DNA of 64,000 bases from JAGWRA01 sp035534615 (GTDB lineage: Bacteria > Acidobacteriota > Vicinamibacteria > Vicinamibacterales > CAVVIG01), in contig DATLRO010000004.1 in the NCBI GenBank assembly GCA_035534615.1, positions 1-64,000 on the forward strand. The letters are read 5' to 3'. Under the pieces are notes generated by a model, which was given only the letters and a program-made list of their open reading frames with translations, was not told where the DNA came from and ran no database searches. Made by a program: the position numbers and the translations under genes. This document shows, in pieces, positions 9,263 to 16,449 of this stretch; the first letter of the stretch is position 1; the number at the start of each line of letters is the position of its first letter.

Positions 9263-10134
9263 CACACGATGTCGGCCAGGGTCCGTTCGAACCGCCGGAA
9301 ATAGAGGTAGCCGCCGGCCAGCGCGACGCCGATCGTGACGACCGACGCCGCGACGAGCCGCGCGTCGAGCGGCCCGCCGAGCAGCGCCCACCGGACGCCG
9401 CTGATGACGCCCGCCAGCGGGTTGAGCCCGTACAGCGCCTGCCAGCGCGCCGGGACGAGCGAGGACGGATAGACCACCGGCGTCAGGAAGAGCCAGAACT
9501 GCGTCAGGAACGGGATGAGGTAGCGCACGTCCCGGTAGCGTGCCTGCAGCGTCGCCAGCCAGAGACTCGCGGCGGCGGCCGCCGCCATCAGCAGCAGCAG
9601 GAAGACCGGCAGCCAGATCAGCGCGGCGCGCGGCGCGGCGCCGAACCACACCATCAGGACCGCGACCAGGAGGAAGGAGACCGCCAGATCGACCAGCGGC
9701 GCCAGCACCGCGGCCAGCGGCACCAGCAGGCGCGGGAAGTACACCTTCGATATCAGCTGCCGGTTGTTGACGAGCGCCCCGCTGCCGCCGGCCAGCGCGG
9801 TCGAGAAATAGGTCCAGGGAATCAGGCCGGCCAGCGAGAACAGCGGATACGGCAGGCCGTCGGACGACACGTGCGCGAGCTTGCCGAAGAACACCCAGAA
9901 CACGACCATCGTCGCCGCCGGCTGCAGCAGCGCCCAGGTCACGCCGAGCGCGGTCTGTTTGTACCGGACCTTGATGTCGCGCCACACGAGGAAGTACAGC
10001 AGCTCCCGGTACGCCCACAGCTCCTCGAGCTCGCGCAGACTCCACGCGCGCTGCCGCTCGATCCGATAGGCCGGACCGGCGGCCGCCGCCGCGACCGGCG
10101 CACCGACCTCGGACACGGCAGCCATGTCACGCAT
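9262..10134 (-). CDS. wzm: Polysaccharide ABC exporter permease (290 aa)
   Basis: Inner-membrane permease of the ABC-2 family that moves undecaprenyl-linked glycan to the periplasm. The N-terminal amphipathic region contains LLYFLVWRDIKVRYKQTALG, a hallmark of Wzm proteins, followed by WALLQPAATMVVFWVFFGKL and about six membrane segments. LISKVYFPRLLVPLAAV and FLTPVVYPSSLVP are also typical. The start is the ATG at 10134, which overlaps the asnB stop by a few bases; another ATG at 10125 is possible. Pairs with the ATPase immediately downstream. Confidence 0.92.
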   Translation of the reverse strand: MRDMAAVSEVGAPVAAAAAGPAYRIERQRAWSLRELEELWAYRELLYFLVWRDIKVRYKQTALGVTWALLQPAATMVVFWVFFGKLAHVSSDGLPYPLFSLAGLIPWTYFSTALAGGSGALVNNRQLISKVYFPRLLVPLAAVLAPLVDLAVSFLLVAVLMVWFGAAPRAALIWLPVFLLLLMAAAAAASLWLATLQARYRDVRYLIPFLTQFWLFLTPVVYPSSLVPARWQALYGLNPLAGVISGVRWALLGGPLDARLVAASVVTIGVALAGGYLYFRRFERTLADIV

Positions 10135-12043
10135 GAACCGGCTCCCGGTCGACGGAGCGGCCAGCCGCCGCCAGGAACTGCCCGAGCACGCCGAGCGCCC
10201 ACGGGCGCGACCAGTGCACGGCCCCCTGCTGCCAGGCCCGCCACACCGCCTCCGGCGCCCGCGGATCGATCCAGCCGTCGCGCGCCAGCGCCGCCATCCC
10301 GTCACGCACGAGCGGAGCGGCCGGACCGTGCATCCACTGGTCGAACGGCAGCGTGAACCCCTGCTTCGGGCGATGCACCGCGCTGGCCGGGAGCGGGTGC
10401 GCCAGCGTCTCGTGCAGCAGGCGCTTGCCGCGCATCAGGTCCGGACGCCCGCCGAGCGCGGGCCAGACGGTCGCCAGCAGCGGATCGTCGACGAACGGCA
10501 CCCGCACCTCGAGGCCGTGCGCCATCGACATCACGTCGAGATCCCGCAGCAGCTGGTTGCGCAGATACCAGGTCGTCTCGAGCCGCGCCACGGCGGCCGC
10601 CGGCGCCTCGTCCGCCGGCCGATCGAACGTCATCCGCTCCGCCTCCCCCGCGCGGACCGTGGCCGCCCGCCAGACGTCCGGCTCCCGCAGCGCCGGCCCG
10701 AGCAGGCGTCCGTACTCCCCCGGCATGAACAGGCCGCGCTGGACACGATAGATCCCGGCGAGATGCCCGCCGGACTCGCGGAACTGCCGCCATTTCGGCC
10801 GGAATCGCGCGGGCACCAGCCGATCGGCCGCCGGCGCGACGCCGCTGAGCACCGGCCCTGCGCGCCGTCCGAGCCGCATCGCCCACGGAACGCGCCGGAA
10901 CGAGGGATAGCCGCCGAACAGCTCGTCGCCCCCCGCGCCCGACAGCACGGCCTTGAGGCCGGTGGACGCCACGGCTCGTGAGACGTAGAAGGAGTTCACG
11001 CCGTCGCTCGTCGGCTGATCCATGTGCTGGAGGATGCGGGGCAGATCCTCGACCAGCGCCTGCCCGTCGAGCCGCAGCTCGTGATGACGCGTCTCGAACG
11101 CGCGCGCGACGACGCGGGCGTGCTCGTGCTCGGACAGCGGCGAGTCGTCGAACCTGACGGTATACGTCCGCAGGTCGCCGGCGCCGGCCGACCGCGCCGC
11201 CGACACCAGCGCGGACGAATCGACGCCCCCCGAGAGGAACACGCCGACCGGAACGTCGGCGACCAGATGGGCGCCGACGCTGCCTTCAACGGCCGCGCGG
11301 ACGTGCGCCCGCAGCGTCCCTTCGTCCATGGCCGGCGGCTGCCCCGAGTACCGGCACCGGACGTCGGCGAAGACGCCGGTCGTCGCGCGCCCGGCCCCGT
11401 CCCAGCGGATCCACGTGCCCGGGAACAGGCTCTCGACCCCCTCGAGCCAGGTCAGGGGCGAAGGGATGCTGCCCCACGCGAGGTACGTGAGAAGACCGGC
11501 CGGCGCCACGCGGCGGTCGACGAGCCCACCGTCCAGGAGCGCCCGGATCTCCGACGCGAAGGCGACGCGCGACGGCGACGCCGCGACGTAGAGCGGCTTG
11601 ATGCCGAACCGATCACGCGCCAGCAGCAGGGTGCGATCCTGCGCGTCCCAGAGCGCGAGCGCGAACATCCCGCGCACGGCCGCGAGCCCGTCCGGGCCGT
11701 GGCGCACGAGCCACGCCAGGAGGACTTCCGTGTCGCTGCGGGTCTCGAAGATGTCGCCGTCGCGCTCGAGTCGTGCCCGCAGCTCGCCGTGATTGAAGAC
11801 TTCGCCGTTCCAGACGAGCCAGTAGCGGCCGGCCCGCGCCGACATCGGCTGATGGCCCCCCGGCGTGAGGTCGACGATCGCCAGCCGGCGGTGGACGAGC
11901 AGGGCCGTTCCCTCCGGCGAGAGATACTCCCCCTCATCGTCCGGACCGCGGTGGGCCAGCGACGCCGAGAGCGCCGGTCCGAGCCGGACGGCCGTCTCCC
12001 GCAGGTCGCCGTTCCACGAGACGAGGCCGGCCAGACCGCACAT
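10127..12043 (-). CDS. asnB: Asparagine synthase, glutamine-hydrolysing (638 aa)
   Basis: Two-domain amidotransferase. Mature Cys2 (MCGLAGLV) is the Ntn glutaminase nucleophile, with HRGPDDEG and YWLVWNGEVFNHGELR forming the glutamine site. The synthetase domain has the PP-loop VFLSGGVDSSALV and SGAGGDELFGGYP. In glycan operons such AsnB-like enzymes may amidate a uronic acid or peptide-like group rather than make free asparagine. The genomic place, as first gene of the coupled operon running to position 1, favours that reading but does not prove it. The ATG at 12043 is preceded by GGTGAGAAG. Confidence 0.93.
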   Translation of the reverse strand: MCGLAGLVSWNGDLRETAVRLGPALSASLAHRGPDDEGEYLSPEGTALLVHRRLAIVDLTPGGHQPMSARAGRYWLVWNGEVFNHGELRARLERDGDIFETRSDTEVLLAWLVRHGPDGLAAVRGMFALALWDAQDRTLLLARDRFGIKPLYVAASPSRVAFASEIRALLDGGLVDRRVAPAGLLTYLAWGSIPSPLTWLEGVESLFPGTWIRWDGAGRATTGVFADVRCRYSGQPPAMDEGTLRAHVRAAVEGSVGAHLVADVPVGVFLSGGVDSSALVSAARSAGAGDLRTYTVRFDDSPLSEHEHARVVARAFETRHHELRLDGQALVEDLPRILQHMDQPTSDGVNSFYVSRAVASTGLKAVLSGAGGDELFGGYPSFRRVPWAMRLGRRAGPVLSGVAPAADRLVPARFRPKWRQFRESGGHLAGIYRVQRGLFMPGEYGRLLGPALREPDVWRAATVRAGEAERMTFDRPADEAPAAAVARLETTWYLRNQLLRDLDVMSMAHGLEVRVPFVDDPLLATVWPALGGRPDLMRGKRLLHETLAHPLPASAVHRPKQGFTLPFDQWMHGPAAPLVRDGMAALARDGWIDPRAPEAVWRAWQQGAVHWSRPWALGVLGQFLAAAGRSVDREPVHA

Positions 12044-12119
12044 CGGGAACGCTTCTCACCTTTCAGGTCGTGTGTTCACACGCCGGCTCGCCGAAGCGCA
12101 AAGCGCGAAGGCGAGGGCC

Positions 12120-12138
12120 CGGGGCGGAGCCCCGATGA
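12120..12138. repeat. Short palindromic repeat, copy 1
   Basis: CGGGGCGGAGCCCCGATGA; identical to 12239-12257 and, minus one G, close to 38104-38119. It is self-complementary around GGA, so it could form a small hairpin in RNA. All copies are intergenic. Confidence 0.65.
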
Positions 12139-12194
12139 TATCGGACTCCGGCGCGAATGCGCCGGCGGCCCGCACAGCGGGCCCGCCAACGGAG

Positions 12195-12220
12195 CGGAGC
12201 GAGCCGCGCCAGGCGAGCGA
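12195..12220. repeat. Dispersed intergenic repeat, copy 1
   Basis: The word CGGAGCGAGCCGCGCCAGG followed by CGAGCG matches 15890-15914 at 23 of 25 positions. Both copies are outside genes, one upstream of asnB and one between the sigma factor and anti-sigma genes. Confidence 0.55.
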
Positions 12221-12238
12221 GCGCAGTGAACCGGGGTT

Positions 12239-12257
12239 CGGGGCGGAGCCCCGATGA
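12239..12257. repeat. Short palindromic repeat, copy 2
   Basis: Identical over 19 bases to 12120-12138, at a distance of 119 bases. It lies immediately beyond the stop codon of the Wza-like gene and could act as its transcript end. Confidence 0.65.
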
Positions 12258-12259
12258 CC

Positions 12260-13156
12260 TCAGAAAAAGCGCTGCGGGACGACGATCGTGTCGCCCGCCT
12301 GCACGAGGTCGGTCAGGTCGACGCTGACCTCGTGCTTCTTGCCATGGACGAAGCGGATGATCTTGATCCGCCGGTTCGAGCCGCGGTCGTTGAGGCCGCC
12401 CGCCAGCGAGATCGCCTGCAGCACCGTCATCCCCGGCTGGAGGACGTAGGCGCCAGGGTTCTTGACCTGCCCGGTGATATAGAACGTCTCCGCCTTCGGC
12501 ACGAAGATCGTGTCGCCGTCGTGCAGCTCGACGTTCGCCGCCAGCTTGCCGCTCTGGAGGTCGGCGATGTTGATGTGTGTCACCTCCGCGGTCGCGTCGG
12601 CCCCCGGCACGACCGGACCCGACGGCGGCGTCTTCCGCGTCGAATGGACGATCAGCAGCTCGCTGCCGGCCGTGCCGTTCAGGGAGCCCGCCTCCGCGAG
12701 CGCCTCGATGAGCGTCATGTTGCCGGTCAGCGGGTAACGGCCCGGTGACCGGACCTCTCCGATGATGTAGATGCTCTGGCTGCGGTACTGCTGGACCTCC
12801 ACCCGGACCTGCGGGTGCTTCACGTACCCGTTCATCAGCAGCCCGCGCAGCCGATCCTCGAGTCCGTGGGCCGTGAGCCCGGCCGCGGCGACCCGGCCGA
12901 CGAGCGGGTACGTGATCGTGCCGTCGCCGTCGACGCGGAACGGGCCCGACAGATCCGGTTCGCCGAACACGGTGACGTTGATGACGTCGTGCGGCCCGAT
13001 GACGTAGTCGTCGCGCACCGGCGCCGCGGCCGGCGCGCTCGCCGGCGGCGGGGGGACGGCGGCCGGTTGCGCCTGCGCTGCGGACGCAGGCAGCGCGGAC
13101 GGGGTCAGGACGAGCGTGAGCGCCAGGAGGAGCCGTCGCACCGGAACTGAGATCAT
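12260..13156 (-). CDS. Wza-type polysaccharide export protein with SLBB domains (298 aa)
   Basis: Secreted outer-membrane polysaccharide exporter. A signal peptide (VRRLLLALTLVLTPSALPASA) is followed by a Pro/Ala linker. The Poly_export domain reads DDYVIGPHDVINVTVFGEPDLSG... with YPLVGRV, and two SLBB-type domains follow (SIYIIGEVRSPGRYPL and TFYITGQVKNPGAYVL). No lipobox cysteine is seen, unlike E. coli Wza. The ATG at 13156 is used; a GTG at 13165 in frame is an alternative. It lies 18 bases downstream of the NtrC-like regulator, apparently in one operon. No Wzc-type kinase is in the window, so it may serve the ABC exporter encoded downstream (inference). Confidence 0.9.
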   Translation of the reverse strand: MISVPVRRLLLALTLVLTPSALPASAAQAQPAAVPPPPASAPAAAPVRDDYVIGPHDVINVTVFGEPDLSGPFRVDGDGTITYPLVGRVAAAGLTAHGLEDRLRGLLMNGYVKHPQVRVEVQQYRSQSIYIIGEVRSPGRYPLTGNMTLIEALAEAGSLNGTAGSELLIVHSTRKTPPSGPVVPGADATAEVTHINIADLQSGKLAANVELHDGDTIFVPKAETFYITGQVKNPGAYVLQPGMTVLQAISLAGGLNDRGSNRRIKIIRFVHGKKHEVSVDLTDLVQAGDTIVVPQRFF

Positions 13157-13174
13157 GACCTTCACTTCACCGCG

Positions 13175-14188
13175 CTAGTCGGTCGCCTTGAGTAACGCGA
13201 TCCCGAGCTGCCGGGCCTTTCGATACAGGTTGGGGCGTTGAATGCCGAGGGTGCGGGCCGCCTCGCTGATGCGCCAGTGATGGTGCTGGAGCACGGCGGC
13301 GATGTATTCGCGCTCGAAGCGCAACCGGGCTTCCCGGAGGCTGCCGTGCGGCACCGGATTCGACGGCGTCGCTTCGAGGCGGATGTGCGAGAGCAGATCG
13401 TCGAGGCGGATCATCGACCCGTCCACGGAGGTGATCAGCCGGGCAATCAGGCTCCGGAGCTCGCGGAGGTTGCCCGGCCAGCGCAGCGCGGCCAGCAGGG
13501 TCAGCGCGGTCGGCGTGAACGGCTTCGGCGCGAACCCGGCCACGTGGCAGATTTCCTCGACCAGTTGCGCGGTGATCGCCGGAATGTCCTCGCTGCGACG
13601 GCGCAGCGGCGGCACCTCGATGCGCGCCGCCGCCAGCCGGCGGTAGAGATCGGTCCGGAACCGGTCCCGCTCGGCCTGCGCCTCGAGCGCCGCGACACAG
13701 CTGGCCACCAGCCGGATCCGACACGGCGCGTCGCTCACCGGTGTGCGCACGTCGCCGTCGCGGGCGATGCGCGCCAGCCGGTCCTGCAGCAACGCCGGCA
13801 GCTCGTCGGCATCCCGCAGGAACAGCGTCCCGCCGGCCGCCGCCGCGATGCGACTGTCGGCCCCGACCAGCTCCAGCTCGGACGGGCTGCCCGACGCCGC
13901 GTCGCCGAACAGCAGATGCGTCAGGTCGAGCGGATCGCCGGCACCGCCGTCGACCGCCACGAACGGCCCGGTCGCCATCCGGCTGCGGAAGTGAACCTGG
14001 CGGGCGACCGCCTCGACATCGCTGCCGGCCTCGGCCACCAGCAGAACACACCCCTGTCCCGCTGAGGCCTGGTCGAGCGCCAGAAGCATGTGCCGGACCG
14101 CCGGCGACTCGCCGGCCAGTTCGGCTGGAACCGGCGCGCCCGGTGGCCGTACCCCCTCCCGGCTTGGAAACGCAAGGGTGTCTGACAT
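13175..14188 (-). CDS. Degenerate NtrC-like regulator (AAA+ fold plus Fis-type HTH), no receiver domain (337 aa)
   Basis: Resembles the AAA+/Fis half of sigma-54 activators but the catalytic motifs are eroded. Walker A should be GESGTGKE; here residues 53-60 read EAGSDVEA with no lysine. The GAFTGA sigma-54 loop is replaced by GDAASGSPSE (about 95-104). Walker B is TLFLRDAD instead of TLFLDE. By contrast RFRTDLYRRL, IEVPPLRRRSEDIPAI and LRWPGNLREL are well kept, and the C-terminal HTH (WRISEAARTLGIQRPNLYRKARQL, 305-328) is intact. It probably binds DNA without ATP-driven remodelling, like VpsR/FleQ-type regulators of exopolysaccharide that use sigma-70. It likely controls the adjacent export gene and possibly the glycan operon. 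Start ATG 14188. Confidence 0.85.
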   Translation of the reverse strand: MSDTLAFPSREGVRPPGAPVPAELAGESPAVRHMLLALDQASAGQGCVLLVAEAGSDVEAVARQVHFRSRMATGPFVAVDGGAGDPLDLTHLLFGDAASGSPSELELVGADSRIAAAAGGTLFLRDADELPALLQDRLARIARDGDVRTPVSDAPCRIRLVASCVAALEAQAERDRFRTDLYRRLAAARIEVPPLRRRSEDIPAITAQLVEEICHVAGFAPKPFTPTALTLLAALRWPGNLRELRSLIARLITSVDGSMIRLDDLLSHIRLEATPSNPVPHGSLREARLRFEREYIAAVLQHHHWRISEAARTLGIQRPNLYRKARQLGIALLKATD

Positions 14189-14285
14189 GGTCGTTTTCCA
14201 ATTGAGCGCGCGTGGCCGCATCGGCTCGCGGACGGCCCTGTCGCCAGGCCGTCCCCCCGTGTGACAACGCACGCTGAGGAAATCA

Positions 14286-14309
14286 GGTCTCCAGCTCAGG
14301 CTGGAGGCC
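14286..14309 (-). other. Leader hairpin upstream of the degenerate regulator
   Basis: Arms of ten bases (GGTCTCCAGC and GCTGGAGGCC, one G-T pair) around a TCAG loop. It lies about 100 bases before the ATG at 14188. No run of T follows, so it could be a regulatory leader structure rather than a terminator. Confidence 0.4.
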
Positions 14310-14459
14310 CTGGACGCAATGGAGTGGAAGGATCGGGGCCGATGGGGCTGAGCCTGGGGGGCGTAGACAGCTTCGCCCTCTCAGTCACAGAGGCGACGAC
14401 ACGAGACATCACCAGAGCAGCTGGCTCGCCGCCTTCTGCTTGAGAACAAAAAGCGACTT

Positions 14460-14488
14460 AGAATGACAGGAATACCTGGCAGTGTCAA
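14460..14488 (-). promoter_or_regulatory. Candidate sigma-70 promoter for the regulator-wza operon
   Basis: On the minus strand TTGACA (14488-14483) is a perfect -35, followed after 17 bases by CATTCT (14465-14460), a weak -10. The predicted transcript starts near 14453 and has a leader of about 265 bases. Confidence 0.4.
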
Positions 14489-14692
14489 ATACGATACCCA
14501 TCGGCCTGATGAAAGATACGGCTCGCGTATCGCTCCGACACGTTCTGATGTTGATATCGGCGCCGGGCGGCCCGGAAGACAATCCGGAAGTGCGGGCGTA
14601 CGAACACTGACCGCGGGGGAGAGAATCGAGCGGGCCGCGGCCGGGCGAGGGAGGGTCGCCGCGCGGCCGGCGGTCCCTTGACGCGCCGCGAC

Positions 14693-15187
14693 TCAGGAGC
14701 GCGGCAGCGAAGAATCGACCGGCCCATCTCCGGGCTGGTGTGGCGACGACAGTCCACCGGGCGCGGGCGGATTCGGCGCGCCGGCCGAAGGTCGATCGAG
14801 CCAGCTGTTGAGGAAGAAAGCGAGACCGAGCACGGCGATGAAGCCGCCGACGCCGAGTCCCTGGTTGGGGGCATCGCCGGCAACGCCGATCAGGACCATC
14901 AGGCCCACGCCGATGCCGATGAGGGTAATCCCGGCGCTCCGGTAGCGTCCGGCGCGCGACCCGCGGTCGAAGCGGCCGCCGGTGCGCAGGGCGTCCTCGA
15001 AGCGGGCGGGATCGACCTCGGGCGGCGGCACCAGCCCCTTTTCGATCATCGCAATCCGCTGCCGGATCTCCAGTTCCCTGACGCGCATCTGGCTGTAGAT
15101 CCGCAGCGCGGCGACCAGAAAGGCGCCGGCAATCGCGACGATCGGTATCGCCATGGCGGCCAGGTGGATGAAGTCTCCCAGGTACAT
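14693..15187 (-). CDS. DUF6249-like small membrane protein (164 aa)
   Basis: One N-terminal membrane segment (LAAMAIPIVAIAGAFLVAAL) is followed by a charged cytoplasmic helix with the block ELEIRQRIAMIEKGLVPPPEVDP, which resembles DUF6249 proteins. Two more membrane segments (AGITLIGIGVGLMVLIGVAG and GVGGFIAVLGLAFFLNSW) and a proline-rich tail complete it. Function is unknown; such proteins are often found beside ECF sigma factors. The ATG at 15187 has a strong GGAGGG site. It diverges from the sigma factor, and its upstream region carries a mirror copy of the promoter-like element in front of that gene, so the two are probably co-regulated. Confidence 0.8.
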   Translation of the reverse strand: MYLGDFIHLAAMAIPIVAIAGAFLVAALRIYSQMRVRELEIRQRIAMIEKGLVPPPEVDPARFEDALRTGGRFDRGSRAGRYRSAGITLIGIGVGLMVLIGVAGDAPNQGLGVGGFIAVLGLAFFLNSWLDRPSAGAPNPPAPGGLSSPHQPGDGPVDSSLPRS

Positions 15188-15208
15188 CGATCCCTCCGTT
15201 CTATGAGC

Positions 15209-15239
15209 ATTAGACTGGAAGCCCGATCACTTTGTTTCA
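15209..15239 (-). promoter_or_regulatory. ECF-type promoter candidate driving the DUF6249-like gene
   Basis: On the minus strand TGAAAC (15239-15234), 19 bases, then TCTAAT (15214-15209). GAAAC/TCTAA resembles RpoE-type promoters (GAACTT, then TCTAA or TCTGA). The predicted start is about 15 bases before the ATG at 15187, which has its own ribosome site. It is a mirror image of 15250-15280. Confidence 0.65.
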
Positions 15240-15264
15240 GTGAGGTTGCTGAAACAAATCGGGC
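15221..15264. repeat. Extended inverted repeat between divergent genes
   Basis: Arms GCCCGA + TTTGTTTCAG (15221-15226 and 15231-15240) pair perfectly with CTGAAACAAA + TCGGGC (15249-15258 and 15259-15264). Four extra bases (TCAC) interrupt the left arm and eight bases form the centre. The arms contain both -35 elements. Confidence 0.8.
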
Positions 15265-15280
15265 GCTCCGGTGCTCTAAT
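15250..15280 (+). promoter_or_regulatory. ECF-type promoter candidate driving the sigma factor gene
   Basis: TGAAAC (15250-15255), 19 bases, TCTAAT (15275-15280). The -10 TCTAA and the -35 GAAAC resemble RpoE-type ECF promoters. The start codon follows 13 bases later with no clear ribosome site, so the leader would be very short. Self-activation by the encoded sigma factor is likely. Confidence 0.65.
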
Positions 15281-15293
15281 ATAGGGATAGCGG

Positions 15294-15845
15294 ATGGACA
15301 CCTCCCGTGAGGTCGACCTTGTCAGGCGCTGCCAGGCTGGAGACGAAGGGGCCTTCAAGGATCTGGTGGAACGCCACAAGGATCTCGTCTTCGCCTTTCT
15401 CGCCCAGACGGGCCTGGAGCGGAGCCGCGCCGAGGACCTGGCGCAGGAGGTCTTTCTCCGCGTGCACCGCGGGCTCCCGTACTTCCGGGGCGAAGCCCGG
15501 CTGGCGACCTGGATCTACCGGATCGTCGCCAACGTGTTTGCGCAGGAGACGGCGAGGCGGCGGCTGCCGGAACGCCCGCTGGACGATCCGGCGGACGGCC
15601 TGGCGGGGCGCGTCCTGGGGCGCGCCGATCGGCAGTTCGGGGATCTCGAGGTGAAGGACCGGCTCGAGAAGGCCTTGCAGCAGCTGCCGGCGCAGCAGCG
15701 CCTGCTGGTCGCCGGACATTATCTCAAGGGGATCTCGTACGAGGATCTCGCCCAGGCGTTCAACCTGCCGCTCGGAACGGTGAAGACGCAGCTCTATCGC
15801 GCCAAGCGCCAGTTGCGGCACGTGCTCGAGACCTCGCTCCGCTGA
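15294..15845 (+). CDS. ECF RNA polymerase sigma factor, RpoE-like (183 aa)
   Basis: Extracytoplasmic-function sigma-70 factor. Region 2 (residues about 20-85) includes DLVFAFLAQTGLERSRAEDLAQEVFLRVHR and FRGEARLATWIYRIVANVF, which bind the -10 element. Region 4 (about 125-178) has LPAQQRLLVAGHYLKGISYEDLAQAFNLPLGTVKTQLYRAKRQL, the -35 reading helix-turn-helix. Regions 1 and 3 are missing, as usual for ECF. The gene starts at an ATG just after an RpoE-type promoter candidate and is followed by a zinc-finger anti-sigma gene. Together these form an envelope-stress-type module. Confidence 0.93.
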   Translation: MDTSREVDLVRRCQAGDEGAFKDLVERHKDLVFAFLAQTGLERSRAEDLAQEVFLRVHRGLPYFRGEARLATWIYRIVANVFAQETARRRLPERPLDDPADGLAGRVLGRADRQFGDLEVKDRLEKALQQLPAQQRLLVAGHYLKGISYEDLAQAFNLPLGTVKTQLYRAKRQLRHVLETSLR

Positions 15846-15960
15846 TGGCGAAGGCGAGGATTGGCGCCATCCAAACGGCGCGAGCGGAACGGAGCGAACC
15901 GCGACAGGCGAGCGGGTGAAGCGAGCCTGGCGGGGTGCCGGGGGCCCCGCCATTCAAACC
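15846..15960. other. Spacer between sigma factor and anti-sigma genes, carrying a dispersed repeat
   Basis: The 115-base spacer has no gene. It contains the dispersed repeat at 15890-15914 and GC-rich palindromes (GGGGTGCCGGGGGCCCC). An in-frame ATG-less extension of the anti-sigma frame enters it but the protein-like sequence starts only at 15961. Confidence 0.5.
15890..15914. repeat. Dispersed intergenic repeat, copy 2
   Basis: CGGAGCGAACCGCGACAGG then CGAGCG; matches 12195-12219 at 23 of 25 positions. Intergenic, between the ECF sigma gene and its anti-sigma gene. Confidence 0.55.
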
Positions 15961-16449
15961 ATGTTTTGCGACGAAGTCCTCGACCAGATCGAGGCGATTG
16001 CGGCGAACGATGTCACGCCCGACCAGCGGATCGCGGCGCACCTGGCGTCGTGCCGCCCGTGCGCGGCTGCGCTGGCCGACGCCCGCCGCGTCGAGGCGCT
16101 GCTCGTGGCCCGCGAGGCGCCGGCGGCGCCGCCGCAGTTCACGGGTCGCGTCCTGGCCCGCCTCCGCCGCGATCGCTGGCGCACCGAACAGTACCTCGAT
16201 CTCGGCTTCAACGTCACGATCGGCATTGTGCTCCTGATTCTGGCCGGCAGCGTCTGGCTGCTGCTGCACCGGACGGGCCTCAGCGCCGTCGGCACCGGCG
16301 TCCTGACGCTGTTCTCCGAGGGCGTGACGACGGTCGTCCGGCAGCTGGCGCCGTCGCTCGCGCTGTACGTCGGTGCCGGCGCCCTGCTGGCCGGCGCGCT
16401 GACCGTGTGGTGGTGGGCCGAGCACGCGTCGGCGTCCGACTGGAGATGA
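15961..16449 (+). CDS. Zinc-finger anti-sigma factor, membrane-anchored (162 aa)
   Basis: Probable anti-sigma partner of the ECF factor upstream. The N-terminal cytosolic domain has the zf-HC2 pattern H-x3-C-x2-C (HLASCRPC, about residues 34-41), with an extra Cys at position 3. Two membrane segments follow (NVTIGIVLLILAGSVWLLL and LALYVGAGALLAGALTVWWW), so the sensor is tethered in the inner membrane. The ATG at 15961 was chosen over a GTG at 15916 because the intervening codons are repeat-derived. The stop overlaps the ATG of the methylase gene (ATGA). No receptor or site-1 protease partner is seen nearby. Confidence 0.82.
   Translation: MFCDEVLDQIEAIAANDVTPDQRIAAHLASCRPCAAALADARRVEALLVAREAPAAPPQFTGRVLARLRRDRWRTEQYLDLGFNVTIGIVLLILAGSVWLLLHRTGLSAVGTGVLTLFSEGVTTVVRQLAPSLALYVGAGALLAGALTVWWWAEHASASDWR

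Larger units (their letters stand above)
12044..12259. other. Non-coding gap with two copies of a GC-rich short repeat
   Basis: No gene is seen here. The 216-base gap separates asnB from the Wza-like gene and is filled with repeated GC-rich words. An identical 19-base word, CGGGGCGGAGCCCCGATGA, occurs at 12120-12138 and 12239-12257; each can fold as CGGGGC-GGA-GCCCCG. Between them is a GGAGCGAG/AGGCGAGCG-type word that recurs at 15890. The promoter for asnB should lie here but no clear sigma-70 hexamers stand out. Confidence 0.6.
14189..14692. other. 504-base non-coding region with a promoter and leader for the regulator
   Basis: No convincing gene on either strand. It contains a TTGACA promoter candidate on the minus strand (14460-14488) and a strong hairpin (14286-14309) that would lie in the roughly 265-base leader of the regulator mRNA. 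There is also a 6-base palindrome pair (GATACG/CGTATC) near 14514-14530. The rest looks featureless. Confidence 0.6.
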
